Below are positions 1 through 10,999 of a stretch of DNA of 64,000 nucleotides, piece by piece. The position numbers were made by a program, and so were the translations under genes. Source of the stretch: Beta vulgaris subsp. vulgaris. Taxonomy: Eukaryota; Streptophyta; Magnoliopsida; Caryophyllales; Amaranthaceae. Position 1 is the first letter of the stretch. Each line of letters opens with the position of its first letter. The stretch spans positions 20,661,571 to 20,725,570 of the forward strand of contig NC_079209.1 of NCBI RefSeq assembly GCF_026745355.1, written 5' to 3'. A model generated the notes under the pieces. The model made no database searches, had not been told where the DNA came from, and saw nothing but the letters and a program-made list of their open reading frames with translations.

Positions 1-577
1 GGCTCGTTCCGCTTCCGAAAAGGTATCACAATAGGCAATCGGACTCCGTCGTCATGTTTAGTGCAAATCGGAAAAACTTAAAATGGGTTTTTGAGACAAA
101 TGTTTATGGGAGTTTTTGAGAGAGAAGAGAGGATGAGAGAGAAGAGAGGGTGAGAGATAAGGAGGAAAGGAATAATGAGGGACGTGAGAGAGGAGAGAGA
201 ATGAGGGATAATATATTTGACGAATCCCCGCTCAATATTTCAAAGCGCGCGATTCCGAAATTTCAAAATTTTTCAGGAAGGGCTGCGCTTTTTTAAAAAA
301 GCGCAGCCCTACTAAGCAGAAGGGCTGCGCTTTTTAAAAAAGCGCAGCCCTTCACTTAGTAGGGCTGCGCTTTTCAAAAAGGCGCAGCCCTTCTTACCTA
401 CAGAAGGGCTGCGCTTTTTTGAAAAAGCGCAGCCCTACTAGTGAAGGGCTGCGCCTTTTTTAAAAAGCGCATCCCTTCTTCTTAGTAGGGCTGCGCTTTT
501 TTAAAAAAGCGCAGCCCTTCACTAGTAGGGCTGCGCTTTTACGAAAAGCGCAGCCCTTTATGTTTTTTCCCCTAGTG
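1..577. mobile_element. CACTA (En/Spm) element, right end only
   Basis: The right terminus reads ...CCCCTAGTG at 571-577, the inverse of a CACTAGGGG end, and is followed by AAT (578-580) as the likely 3-bp target duplication. The left end lies outside the window. The sequence matches, in reverse orientation, the left end of the CACTA element that starts at 16974: the GGGCTGCGC hairpin array, then the GAGAGA-rich tract at about 120-215, then the block at 1-60. The two are therefore family members. No transposase is visible in this part. The element seems to lie directly against a degenerate dioxygenase exon (583-665). Confidence 0.8.
278..560. repeat. Subterminal hairpin array (GGGCTGCGC units)
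   Basis: About eight copies of an imperfect palindrome, AGGGCTGCGCTTTT followed by AAAAGCGCAGCCCT, with alternating short spacers. Each pair could fold into a strong hairpin. Subterminal repeats of this kind are known transposase-binding sites in CACTA elements; that role is inferred here. Related arrays lie at 16993-17168 and 26108-26246. Confidence 0.85.
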
Positions 578-582
578 AATGA

Positions 583-665
583 ATGTTTTTTAATACATAC
601 TTCCAGCAACTTAATAGAATTGTGCCAACGACAGTCAAATTATTGTCTTTCATCCTCATTCAGAG
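583..665 (+). pseudogene. Possible remnant of dioxygenase exon 2
   Basis: A short open frame ends at a plausible donor (AG then GTGAATG at 666). Its end phase fits the exon starting at 11586, restoring an Arg-Asp-Thr-Leu-Glu junction seen in SRG1-like 2-oxoglutarate dioxygenases. The residues upstream are only weakly reminiscent of that family, and the neighbouring frame also looks somewhat similar. A CACTA element ends three bases upstream, so any earlier part would have been displaced beyond the window. This is an inference with weak support. Confidence 0.25.
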
Positions 666-1210
666 GTGAATGATATCATCAAAATCATAATTCCTTGGTT
701 TTTAAATACAGGAAAAATTATTAAAAATAAGTCAATCTTTGGCACGTCTGCTAAAAATAAGTCATTTCTTAGATTATTCCTAGAAAAATAAAAATTTTGC
801 ACCCTTGTATTTTTAACTAATATTATATTTTTAGGCCAGAAAATAGTTTTTAAAATAAAAAATAAGAAAAACAAATTCCTCCTCTACTTCCTTCTCTCTT
901 TTGACCTCCCTCACCACCATCACCATAACCCCGCCCGATGTTTCGAAAATCCCTTTCTGAAAAAATGCTTCTCATACAAAATATGACTGCAGCCAAAGTA
1001 ATTGACTAAAGTAAATGAATCAGAGTATTGCATAGATCTTAACACAACCCAACATTCCCCCGTCACCTTTCTTCCCGAAAATCATCCTTCTTGGTATTAG
1101 GAAATTCACATACTTTAATGCTTAAGCTAAATCAAATTAATTAATCTACTTAGATAGCATTTTCACACAAATCCCATATAACAAAAATCGAATCTTTCAT
1201 ATATACCACT

Positions 1211-1725
1211 TGTATGGGGCCTGTCTAAGTTGAATACCGGTCCTCATAGACCGATAAGAATCGTCATGGTCAATGCACTTGCCAAAGAATCGTTGACTTT
1301 GTCATACCGATTTTATCAGGATACCTTGATGGTACTCCTCCTTGGGTCATTCTCACATGGGTCTGGGGTTGATCTAGTTATTATCTAAATGCGCCTACGG
1401 GCCTAAAGATAAGTATCTAAAGAGATAGATTTGTATTCAAAGAAGATATAATTATGGCCAACCAGTAGGAGCAGAGTCCTGTCCTAGCAAGGACTCTTAC
1501 CAGTTCCTATAAGTACCCCGTTGATCTGAGTCATAAGGTACGTTCAAAAACACAAATATACTCCATTTGAGAGCTGCCGGTTCTTCCATTACCGACTTAG
1601 GCATTGGAGGGGCGTTGCTCGGATCAACCCCCGAGGTTAGTTTACATGTGTCTATTTTCTTTAAACCGACTTGCATACGGAGGAGATACCGATTCACACC
1701 CTACCATTTATTCCATACTGGAACA
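1211..1725 (+). repeat. 5' LTR of Tat-like gypsy element
   Basis: Starts TGTATGGGG and ends GGAACA, and is paired with 10480-10999. A TATA-like TATAAG at 1508-1513 lies about two thirds into the LTR and is conserved in the other copy (10775-10780). Immediately downstream is ATTTGCGCTAGAAGGAGGGG (1726-1745), in the position of the primer-binding site; I do not assign a tRNA to it. Confidence 0.9.
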
Positions 1726-2024
1726 ATTTGCGCTAGAAGGAGGGGCGAACTATACCTTTGAGTCTGAAGCCACAATCTTGCCAGCGTAACCACTCTCATG
1801 GATCCTAATCAGAACTTTGGGATGCCGAAAACGGATGAGAACAACATCCACTAGGGAAAGCACCACTGGGGTTCTCAACTCCCTTACCGGTGGTAGGATC
1901 GTCCAAACCACCAACTGATAAGGGAAGGAAAGTTACTGAGACTCCTCAACAAAATATCTTTGAGGCACTCTAACACATATTCACTCCAAAACATCTACGG
2001 AGTGCAGTAGAGGTCTTTCAAGCC

Positions 2025-3235
2025 ATGGCTAGCCAGACACCGCCGACCGGTCCAACTAGCAAGCGTCCTCTGAGCAGACCCCATAATCCGATGCGAAAGA
2101 TGCGCTCAGTGGTGATGGGGCACCAGGGTGAACAATGCCGAAATGTCCAGGATCAGGTCGCAAACTCCAAGACCCCCATTGAGCAGGTTGGGGAAGAGAA
2201 TGAAGAAGAAGAGCAAGAGACAGAGATACAACAGTCAACCCAGCCTAGAAGAGGAAGCGAATACCGACATAGGGTACTGGTATCTCTGAGAAACTCTCCT
2301 TTCTCCACTGCCATCCTCCAAGAGCCTATGGAGAAAATCAAAATGCCGACATGCAAGTATGATGGCAAGACGGATCCGGAGGATAACATCTCGGCTTATG
2401 AGGGCCATATGCTGTTGTACGCTAATACCGACTCGGTATGGTGTAAGGTGTTCCCCTCTACATTTACTGGGCTTGGGCAAACGTGGTTCAAGAGCATACC
2501 ACCGGCAACTGTCTTCGATTTTCGCCAGGACTCTTTAATTTTTGTTACCTACTTCGTCAGTAACAAACGTATGGAGAATACTACCGGCGAGTTAATGTCC
2601 ATCAAGCAAGGAGACTCAATGAGCTTGAGGTACTATGTAGAGGGTTTCAATGCAGAAGACCATCCCTCAGCAAGATGTAGCAGTATTAGCCTTGATGACA
2701 GGTCTGAAAGAAGGGATTGCCTTCATAAGCTACCTGGATCGCAAAAAGCTAACGAGCCTTAGTAAAGTCTTGGGAAAGGCAAATTACTTCATCCGAGGAG
2801 AAGAGTTCGACAAGGAAGCAACTGCTAAAAGGGCGGAAGGAGATGGGAAAGAAAAAAAAAAAGATAAGTCCTGGAAGGACAAGAAGCCGGACAATTCCGA
2901 CATGAGAATGGAAAATAATTCGGTCAAAAGGGTCAGGAAGGGCGATCTGACCGATATCACAATTACACTCCTCTGACAATGTCCGGGGCAGAGATATACG
3001 AGCTCCACAAGAAAGACGATAAGTGGCAATGACCCCCGAAAGATGTATTACAAGGGCCGGGATAAATCAAAGTGGTGCGAGTTCCATAGGGATTACGGTC
3101 ATGTCACATAAGACTGTAAGGACCTGAAAAACGGGATAGAAGGCTTGTTGGTAAGAGGCTACTTCACCCAGTACCAAGAAAGAGTTTATTGAAAATCCCC
3201 GTCTAGAGAAGATGAAATTGGCAATAGGAACTCGG
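2025..3235 (+). pseudogene. gag: Gag polyprotein, Tat-like gypsy (broken)
   Basis: Encodes the structural protein that would form the retrotransposon particle. The first 245-codon frame (2025-2762) contains the conserved gag core around MPTCKYDGKTDPEDN and the WCKVFPSTFTGLGQTWF stretch. The frame then shifts near 2650-2760 into 2650-2976, which holds a basic Lys-rich linker. A zinc-knuckle-like CEFHRDYGHVT...DCKDLK motif at about 3078-3130 carries an in-frame stop in place of a conserved acidic residue. At least two frameshifts and stops make it non-functional. The start at 2025 is chosen only because it opens the longest frame after the roughly 300-bp leader. Confidence 0.85.
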
Positions 3236-3450
3236 TGAAAGAACGGATTACCGAAATCCATGTCATCTTAGGAGGACCAGCGCATGGGGAAAGCATACAC
3301 GGTGCCAAAGCCAACCTGAAGGAGGTTAGGCACCAAGGACAATGGCCGGCACCCCCAAGCATGTCGTCCATGGCATTCACGTTAGAGGACGCTAAGGGTA
3401 CCATTTACCCCCACGATGATCCCTTGGTAGTATCTCTTTAGATATCGACG

Positions 3451-3732
3451 GTGATGGTTCACCGCATACTGGTGGATGGCGGCAGTTCCCCCAACATCCT
3501 ATATAAGGACACATTCGATAAATTGGGCCTCGAAGTGTCATGTATGAAGCCAGTCTCGTATCCTGTAATCAAATTTATCGGGGCATCTATCGTTCCAAAA
3601 GGGACCATTAAGTTACCGGTGAAGATAGGTGAAGGATCCCAAGCCAGGGATATGATGGTTGAATTTCTCGTCGTCGACTTCTCGACAGCCTATAATGCCA
3701 TCATTGGGCGACCCCCGATCCATGATGCGTAG
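3451..3732 (+). pseudogene. Aspartic protease domain, Tat-like gypsy
   Basis: The frame reads VHRILVDGGSSPNILY near its start, the active-site DxGSS motif of a retropepsin in the form usual for Tat-type elements. About 65 residues later YNAIIGRPPI gives the conserved (A)IIGRP motif. The domain would cleave the Gag-Pol polyprotein. A stop (TAG at 3730) follows and separates it from the reverse transcriptase. Nothing in the protease itself looks damaged, but the polyprotein it belonged to is. Confidence 0.88.
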
Positions 3733-3738
3733 GCGGTA

Positions 3739-4962
3739 GTGTCAACCTATCACTTGACGATGATTTACACGTCAAATATAGGAAAGCCGGAAAAGATCAA
3801 GGGGTATCAAGAGTCAGCCAAGGCATGTTACCTGACGGCCCTTAAAAATTATGATCACAAGCGACCGGCAAAGACAACGCCATCAGCAAGGAAAAGGCGC
3901 CGGACTGGAAAACAAGGCTAAGCGAGATCTTTGAATGGAGAATTAAGAGGGAAGGCCGGCAGATCTGCCTAGACCTAGGCCGGAAGGCGAGACGGAAGAA
4001 ATTAGCCTTGATCTGTACAGGTCGGAAAGAATGATGAAGATTAGGGCAGACTTGGCAGCTGACGTTAAGATTAACTTGATAAGCCTCCTGGGAGACCACG
4101 CTGACGTCTTTGCTTTTTCTGTAGATGAGATGCCGAGAATTTACCACCATGTGATTACCCGGAATGGTTAGCTAACGTGGTAATGGTCAAGAAGGCCAAT
4201 GGGTCATGGCGAATGGGTGTAGATTTCACTGCACTCAACAAAGCCTGCCCCAAAGACTGTTACCCCTTGCCAAGATCGACCAACTAGTGGACTCCACTAG
4301 CGGCCACGCTCTGCTAAGATTTATGGACGTCTTCTCGGGGTACCATCAGATCAGCCTACTAGAGTCTGACAAAAGCAAAGCGGTCTTCATCACCGATGCA
4401 GGGGTATACGCCTACAAAGCCATGCCATTAGGCCTCAAGAATACCGGTGCAACCTATCAAAAGCTGGTAGACAAGATCATCAAGAATCAGAAAGGCCAGA
4501 ATGTGGAGGTGTATGTTGATGACAGCATCGTGTAAAGTCTCATGGAGGAGACTCATGTCGTCGACCTAGATGAGACATTTGTAACCCTCCGCAAACATCA
4601 AATGTAAGCTGAACCATAAGAAGTGTGTATTTGGGGTAAGATCCGGCAAGTTTCTGGGCTTCATGATTAGCAAGAGGGGGGTAGATGCCAATCTCGAAAA
4701 GATACGAGCCATCAGTGAGCTACTAGAGCCAAAGAGCTTCCGGGACATCCAGAAGCTGATAGGTAGGATACAGGCCCTCACCAGGTTCGTCTCCAAATCG
4801 GCCAAAAAAGCCCTGCCATTCTGCAAAGTCCTTAGGGAAAGTAAGAAGTGTGAATGGGGGGATGAGCAAAGACAGGCTTTCGAGCTGGTCAAATAGCTAG
4901 CACTTCAAGAAGCAGCCAACAATAACACGACCGAAGCTTGGGAATAAACTTTAGCTATACGT
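3739..4962 (+). pseudogene. Reverse transcriptase domain, Tat-like gypsy (broken)
   Basis: Copies the element RNA into DNA. Visible motifs in order: a VKKANGSWRMGVDFTALNKACPKD region at about 4187-4260, split over two frames; LRFMDVFSGYHQI at about 4315-4350; MPLGLKNTGATYQKLVDK; then the catalytic box as VYVDDSIV near 4509-4535, where most relatives have YVDDM. Then comes the thumb/connection region SKRGVDANLEKIRAI (from about 4669). In-frame stops occur at about 4533 and 4894, and a shift separates 4535 from 4620. The fold is recognisable but the gene is dead. Confidence 0.88.
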
Positions 4963-4966
4963 CGCG

Positions 4967-5887
4967 GTGTTGGAAAAGACGGTAGCTACGGTGCTGCTGG
5001 TAGAGAAGCAGGGGCAGCAAAGACCCATATACTACATAAGCTATGTCTTTGATGAAGAAGAGCAGATGTATGAACTGCTAGAGAAGATGGCATGTGACGT
5101 ACTCATTGCGGAAAGAAAACTCAGGCCATACTTCAACTCACATACCATCCAGGTCCTTAGCAACCAACCCTTAGAGAAGGCCCTTCACAAGCTCGATCCA
5201 ACCGACAGACTACTCAAGTGGGCAATAGTGCTCTCAGAGTTTGACATTGAATATCGGCCTCACACGACTATTAAGGCCCAAGCGTTGGCAGACTTCATCG
5301 TCAAGATGACATATGCAAATGCTTTTGAACCTGGCGGCACCTGGCAAATAGCAGCTGACGGTTCAGCCGCACAAACACGAGTATGGACTGGCGTGGAAAT
5401 GACGTCCCCGGAGGGAGACATTTTTGAATATGTCGTCCGTTTCAGCTTTAAGGCTTCCAATAATGAAGCAGAGTACGAAGCAACCCTGGCCGGAATAAAC
5501 CTGAGCATTGCAGCAGATGCCAAGAAGATTCTGATGATGCCCGACTCCCAGCTGGTGTCAAGTTATATAGAGGGCACATATGAAGCGCGAGAGCCCGTCA
5601 TGCAAAAGTACCCGAGTAAGGTCAAGAACGTGATGGCCGGTTTGCAGAGTTTCGAGGTGAAACTAATACCCAGAACAGATAACATGGCGGCCAACGCCTT
5701 GTCCAAATTGGCTAGATCAAGTACCAGCGACATGAAGCGGAGCGTCATGGTGGAGACACTGACGGAGAGGAGTGTTGACACCTCCCTATCTGTCGTCCAC
5801 ACCGTCATGCACGGCAGAGAATGGTATGATAATATCCTTGCCTACAAGTTGATTGATGCTCTCCCGGAAGATAAGATGGCGGCATAG
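4967..5887 (+). pseudogene. RNase H plus archaeal-type second RNase H, Tat-like gypsy
   Basis: One open frame of 306 codons. The first third is the end of the ordinary gypsy RNase H (PIYYISYVFDEEEQMYELLEK ... ALADFIV). After a short linker, TWQIAADGSAA starts a second RNase H: the acidic ADGSA motif, FKASNNEAEYEA, and DSQLVSSYIEG give the expected Asp-Glu-Asp pattern of archaeal/plant-type RNase H, with DNMAANALSKLA at the C-terminal end. Presence of both domains is diagnostic of the plant Tat lineage. The frame ends in LPEDKMAA then a stop, where the integrase linker should continue. Confidence 0.9.
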
Positions 5888-6525
5888 AAGTTTAAAAGAG
5901 ACTCAACTTCCTAAGCCCATACGGAATCAAGTTCGCATACTCATCAAGATGCCACCCTAAGAGCAATGGCCAGACGGAAGCCGCCTACAAACAGATCTTG
6001 AATGCTTTGAAGAAAATACTGGATGATCTGAAGGGTGCATGGGCAGACATGGTTCCTACGGTACTATGGTGAAACAGGACCACTGAAAAGGAAGCTACCA
6101 GCGAAATGCCTTTCAGGTTGGCCTTTGGGAAAAGAGTGGTATTGCCGGTCGAAGTGGGTTTACCCAACTGGCGTATCCTGAACTACGACCCAAAGCTGAA
6201 TAATTAGCTGCAAAAGGAAGATGAAGACCTCTTGTCGAAGGTTAGACTCGTAGCAGAGCTCAAAACGACAGCGTACAAGGATGGAATCAGCAATGCCTAT
6301 AACAAACGAGTGCGAAGCCGACCAATAGCGAAAGAAGATTTGGTACTCAAGTGTACAACAGCTACTTGCAAAGCACATACCGACGGGAAGCTCACGACCA
6401 ATTGGGAAGGACCCTACTTGCTTATGGAAGAAATCGTTCCTGGAGCATACCGGCTTGAAGACATGTTAGGCAAGTTGCTGAAAAACAACTGGAATGCCAG
6501 CGTCCTCAATAAGTACTATATCTAG
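5888..6525 (+). pseudogene. Integrase C-terminal half, N-terminal half deleted
   Basis: Only the end of the catalytic core is present: SSRCHPKSNGQTEAAYKQI (the part carrying the last catalytic Glu), then LPVEVGLPNWRI, then the C-terminal GPYLLMEEIVPGAYRLEDMLGK and a final WNASVLNKYY motif. The zinc-binding HHCC domain and the first two catalytic Asp residues are missing: the sequence jumps within about 30 bp from the RNase H linker (ends about 5886) to the third core motif. Stops at 6070 and 6206 add further damage. The deletion, roughly 1 kb compared with relatives, is inferred. Confidence 0.85.
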
Positions 6526-6689
6526 GTAGCAATCAGGTAGCAATAAGGCATTGTTGCCAATAAGTTTTATTTACTCAGCAATGGGCGTTGCAGCTAGTAG
6601 TTGCATTTTCATATTTTGTCATAGGCAATAAATCTGGATAGGCCGGGAAGAGCCGTTTTATTTACTAAAATGAGCAACTTCTAAAATTG

Positions 6690-7105
6690 TGCATGTCAAC
6701 AAGTTCTCTAACGGTCCATGACCTACACGGATCTGCCGTTAGCGGAAATTCCATCTAAGCGAAGGCCTTGGCGGTTAATGACCTTATTGGATCTCCCGTC
6801 CAAGGATAATCTAACACAAGCCCCCTGACGGTCAATGACCAATTAGGAATTGCCATCAGGAGAGACCCTTAAACGACGAATAATTACCGGTCAACGACCT
6901 TATTGGATCTGCCAGATTAATTCGATAAACAAAACATTCTTAGTCGTTCAATGACCTTAGTGGATCTGCCAGATTAAGTGAATAAGCATTAAATATTAAA
7001 TTAGTAATTGAGCTTAGTGGATTTGCTGGGTTAATTAGAATGTATAACAAGTGACTAACCGGTCAATGACCAACATGGGTCTGCCGGGTTAAGCAACTCT
7101 CTAAT
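6690..7105 (+). repeat. Tandem repeats in the 3' region of the Tat-like element
   Basis: About seven degenerate units of roughly 55-65 bp, each with a core like GGTCAATGACCTTATTGGA followed by TCTGCC(A/G)G. They occur near 6710, 6771, 6828, 6888, 6944, 7005 and 7057. They lie just after the integrase remnant and before the antisense ORF. Variable 3' tandem arrays are known in Tat-lineage elements and can seed satellites. Nothing coding is supported here. Confidence 0.85.
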
Positions 7106-7239
7106 AATTTTTAAAATGCGAAAGAACGATAAGGCAGTTAAATTGACGACATCCAAGTTAGGCAAAAAGATGATTACAACCCTAAATCTAAGTCGGTTTG
7201 CCACAAGCGGCAAGACCGCAAAAAAAGATGAGAAGAAAG

Positions 7240-9982
7240 CTAAGTCATATTCTCTGACTCCTCAGTTTCAGGATCGTCGACGACAACTATCGGGTCCTTA
7301 GTAACGGCAGCAGTGTTGTCAAAATCTAGGCCCTGTACTTCTTTAAACATGAACCGGGGGTCAGCATTGGCTATGTCAGCCTCAGTGACCCTAAAGTCAA
7401 GGACCTCGCCCTCGACCGGGAGCTCAAAGTCCCGGCGACCATGAGCCTCTTCCACCTGGGACCAATCCAAGTCGGGAAGAGCATGCTTAGCGCACCTCAT
7501 GGCCGCCGCCCAACCGCCATTATACCGGTTGGCCAGACGAGCAACAAAGTCCATGGACTTCCGGTATTCTCCAACTGCATCGTCTTCCCGGGCCTTAGCA
7601 TCAGTGAGTTGATCCTAGAGGAGACGAATCTCATTGTCCTTGTTCGCCAAAACCAGGGAATGATCGAGTACAACCTTTGTCAAGGCATCATCAACCTTCT
7701 TCTCAGCATCCTCGACGGCCTTCATATCATCCTGAGCCACCTTCACGACCATCTTACCCTTCAAAGTCTTGTGGCCATCTAGCTCGTTGAAGTAGGAAGT
7801 CTCGAAGTACCGGTAGAGGTCACACAACTCCTTACCGAAGAGCAACAAGAAAAGATGGTTATAACATAAAATTAACCGGCAATACACTTGTAAACTAAAC
7901 AAGAAAAATTGCTACTTACCACGGCTAGGTTATGCGCATGCATAGCTGCAAGCTTATGCACCTCGTCCACTGGCATATCGTATTTCAGCTGATGCATAGC
8001 TTTCAAAATACGATATCTCAGGTTCTTTCCCTCCAAAGGACGGTCCAGCAGCAGTGACTCGTCGTCTAGGATGAAAAACTTGGGCTGGAAAATTTTGCCG
8101 TCCCTTACAAGAGATCGAAACCAGCACCTCCGGAATTTCCACCGGGGAATGTTCCAGAAAGTGGTTTTTTGTCACTTAGCGAAATGCTCCAACCCCGGCA
8201 CCGTGTCGGGAAGGGTGAGCTGTTTGTAGATCTTCGGGCGCAGCAAGGAGGTCCCAACCTCCGCATCCTGACCTTTCATGAGGCCCTTAGGATCCGGCTC
8301 CCCTGATCACGCAACAGCAGAAGCCTTGGCCTTCAAAGAAAGAAGAGATGTCTTATGTTGGGCAAGGGGCATAACGTCCCTCTCATCCTCCTCGGGGCCC
8401 GAGCCTCTACCGGCCTCGTGACCATGCTTTCCTCCACAGCCACAAATGCTGGAGGGAATATAACTAAACCTACGGGCTGGCTTGGGTGGCATGTTATTGA
8501 TGAGTTCGTAGTTTTGATTCAAATGCAACGGCTCCCGGATGAGATGTTCCCGGCCTACAAACACAAAGAAAAGGTGAATTAGAAACATAATCAACACGAA
8601 AATTATCTAAGGATAAGAATTATAGAGGCCAATAAAACCCACCATGGGGTTTAGTAGTACAAAAACCGAGTGCAGAGAGGGTCGGATTGCTCAATATATA
8701 CTTGACATGAGGAAGCCAAGTGAGCGGCACCAGAATCCTCTTCTTCCCTTTTAGGGCTGGTATGGTGGTGGTGGCAAAAAAGTCATAGGCCTCCTTCTCC
8801 CGGCCACTCAGCCCTTTGTTAGGTATGTGCTCCATCCGAGAGCGGGGTTTGTTCCATTGGTGGCGTAGGGGAAAGTCGGCAGGCACCTTCACCTAGAAGA
8901 ATCTCTCCTTCCAATGTTTTAAGGAAGTGAGATTGGGGTAGACCATTAATTTGCTGGCCTTGGTGTATAAAGACATCCAACCACCCCGACCCTGATCTTC
9001 GTCATCCTAGGGTCTTTTTCATTTTCCTTTCCCCTTCCCCTTGGCCGAACCATCCTCCTTTATCCAATGGAGCTTGCGAAATAAATTGAGGGTTTTCGAA
9101 AATCTATTGTACCGAACAACCCAAGTGTAGGCAATCAGGTTGCGCGACCCCAAAGGCGTCAACTGCGCCAAGCATATATTCTGAGCTCGGAATATCTTGA
9201 CGATAAAAAGGTCTAGGATGAATCGGAGGTCGAAATCTAACATGTGTGCCTAAATCGCAACATGTCCTAGAGAGCAATCCGTTATTTTATCCCCCTCAAC
9301 CAGCATCACTAACCTATAATCATCCGGGAAGGCAAAGTATATGGGCCCTTTGGTTAAATGTCGGTTTTCTAAGAAGATCTCCACCCATCCTACGTCAACG
9401 GTAATAGAGGCGCGCTACCGGCCTCGTTAGGAGGCATATACAGCTTCGCCAAGGCCTCTTCATCAGATTCCGGTGGAATACCTCAGAAGGGTCCTTATCC
9501 TCCTTGGCCTCTAAGGTGACAGACTCCTCATCAGACAAGAGGGAACGCACGACAGTTTCAACTTCATTTGAGTCAACAGACGACACCTCTCGAGGCCAAC
9601 GGGAGGACCCAACTATGGCCTCACTTTCAGGCGCCCTTCCTACCAGTCTGGACAACGAAGCTTCGCCCAGGGGGAATAAGTGGTGGGAGCCCTCGGCAAG
9701 ACCTACCATAGTTCCATATTGGCTATATACCGGCACCCCTAAGGCAATTCCAAGCGCCACTAGTGAACCAAGAGGAGAAACGCGCAATGCCGGCTCCTCA
9801 TTATTTCTACCTAAGGTGCTACAGTCATTATCGCTCTTGGTCCTAAGTTCTCTAGCATTGTCTACTACTGAAGAATTAACAAAGACTACAGAACTAGAGG
9901 AGGTGCTATCCGAATGAAAATCACTATCCGACATAACGGAAGGGCTTCCAGATGTGTTTTGTGAATCAAAATTTGAAGACAT
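7240..9982 (-). pseudogene. Antisense ORF of Tat-like element (putative gypsy-type transposon protein)
   Basis: On the strand opposite to gag-pol, between the tandem repeats and the 3' LTR, lie collinear open segments 9982-9395, about 9380-9019, 8892-8620, 8597-8307, 8175-7954, 7902-7615 and 7554-7240. The start at 9982 begins MSSNFDSQNTSGS with a Ser/Asp-rich N-terminus. Then comes a conserved block (YFAFPDDYRLVMLVEGDKI, LTPLGSRNLIAYTWVVRYN, VPADFPLRHQWNKP) as in the 'putative gypsy type transposon' family. The C-terminus has a helical, charged stretch and RYNGGWAAAMRCAKHALPDLDW. Stops and shifts interrupt it; one break at 7903-7950 could be an intron. Function is unknown. Confidence 0.75.
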
Positions 9983-10479
9983 ATTGATAATTAAAGATGG
10001 TATGAAAGATAGGGAAAGATTTTATGGAAATACCTAGAAGCAAGAAGTTGAAGAAAGTAGGAACCGATATCCGAATATACGTGAAAGCTGGAAGGGAAGA
10101 TCCAATCAAGTTCGTCAGGACACAGAAGATCAGTTTAGAGAGAGAAAGTCTGTCATGAGAATTGGAGCAAATGAAGAGTAATGTGAAATGAGGAGCGAAA
10201 GTCAGTCAAAGCGTATTTATAGAAAAATGCACGGCTTGGATTAGGCGACTCTTCGTCTTCTCGTCCTTGATCACACCACGTGTTATGAACAACGGAACCA
10301 GCTGTGAAACAATAGCTCATAATGACCTCTGACACCATTCACGCGCATCGATGCAACGATTGGGATTCCCAGGCAATGGTTAATCTTCCCACGCTACTTC
10401 ATGCCAGTTATATCCATGACGATTTTACATCTAATAAGCAGGATACATCTTTACCAGACATACCGGCTTGGGGGCTGGT

Positions 10480-10999
10480 TGTATGGGGCTGTCTAAGTTC
10501 CATACCGGTCCTCATAGATCGATAAGAATCGTTATGGTCAATGCACTTGCCAAAGAACTGTTAACTTTGTCATAACGATTTTATCAGGACACAATGACGG
10601 TACTCCTCCTTAGGCCATTCTCACATGGGCCTGGGCTTGATCCAGTTATTATGTAAATACGCCTACGGGCCTAAAGATAAGTATCTAAAGAGATAGATTT
10701 GTATTCAAAGAAGATAGAATTATGCCCAACGAATAGGAGCAGAGTCTTATCCAAGCAAGGACTCTTGCGGCTCCTATAAGTACCTCGTTGATCTGAGTCA
10801 TAAGGTACGTTCCAAAACAAAAATATACTCCACTTAAGAGCTACATGTTCTTCCATTACTAACTTAGACATCGGAGGGGCCTTCGTCGGATCAAGCCCAA
10901 GGTTAGTTTACGTGTTCTATTTTGCAGGAATTTGAACCGGCTTGCATACGAAGAGATATATACCGGTTCACACCCTATCATTTATTCCATATCGGAACA
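10480..10999 (+). repeat. 3' LTR of Tat-like gypsy element
   Basis: Begins TGTATGGGG and ends GGAACA, and is collinear with 1211-1725 with scattered substitutions and small indels. It is preceded by the polypurine-like GCTTGGGGGCTGGT (about 10466-10479), the expected plus-strand primer site. It is followed by the target duplication CCACT (11000-11004). Confidence 0.9.

Larger units (their letters stand above)
1211..10999 (+). mobile_element. Ty3/gypsy LTR retrotransposon, Tat lineage, defective
   Basis: LTRs of 515 and 520 bp begin TGTATGGGG and end GGAACA. The element is flanked by perfect 5-bp target duplications CCACT (1206-1210 and 11000-11004). Order inside: gag, protease, reverse transcriptase, RNase H, second archaeal-type RNase H, integrase remnant, tandem repeats, then an antisense ORF and the 3' LTR. 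The second RNase H and the antisense ORF are typical of the plant Tat lineage. Frames are broken in many places and integrase has lost its first half, so the copy cannot be autonomous. It is inserted in the MULE-like element. Confidence 0.93.

Noticed and set aside
278..560. Regular short palindromic repeats resembling a CRISPR array
   Set aside because: Spacers are not unique sequences of constant length, the genome is a plant, and the array sits at a CACTA terminus with a target duplication.
1726..1745. Assignment of a specific tRNA to the Tat-like primer-binding site
   Set aside because: ATTTGCGCTAGAAGGAGGGG is in the right place, but I cannot confirm its tRNA partner from the sequence alone.
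9504..9917. 137-codon plus-strand ORF in the Tat element
   Set aside because: It is a shadow of the Ser/Glu-rich antisense ORF on the opposite strand.
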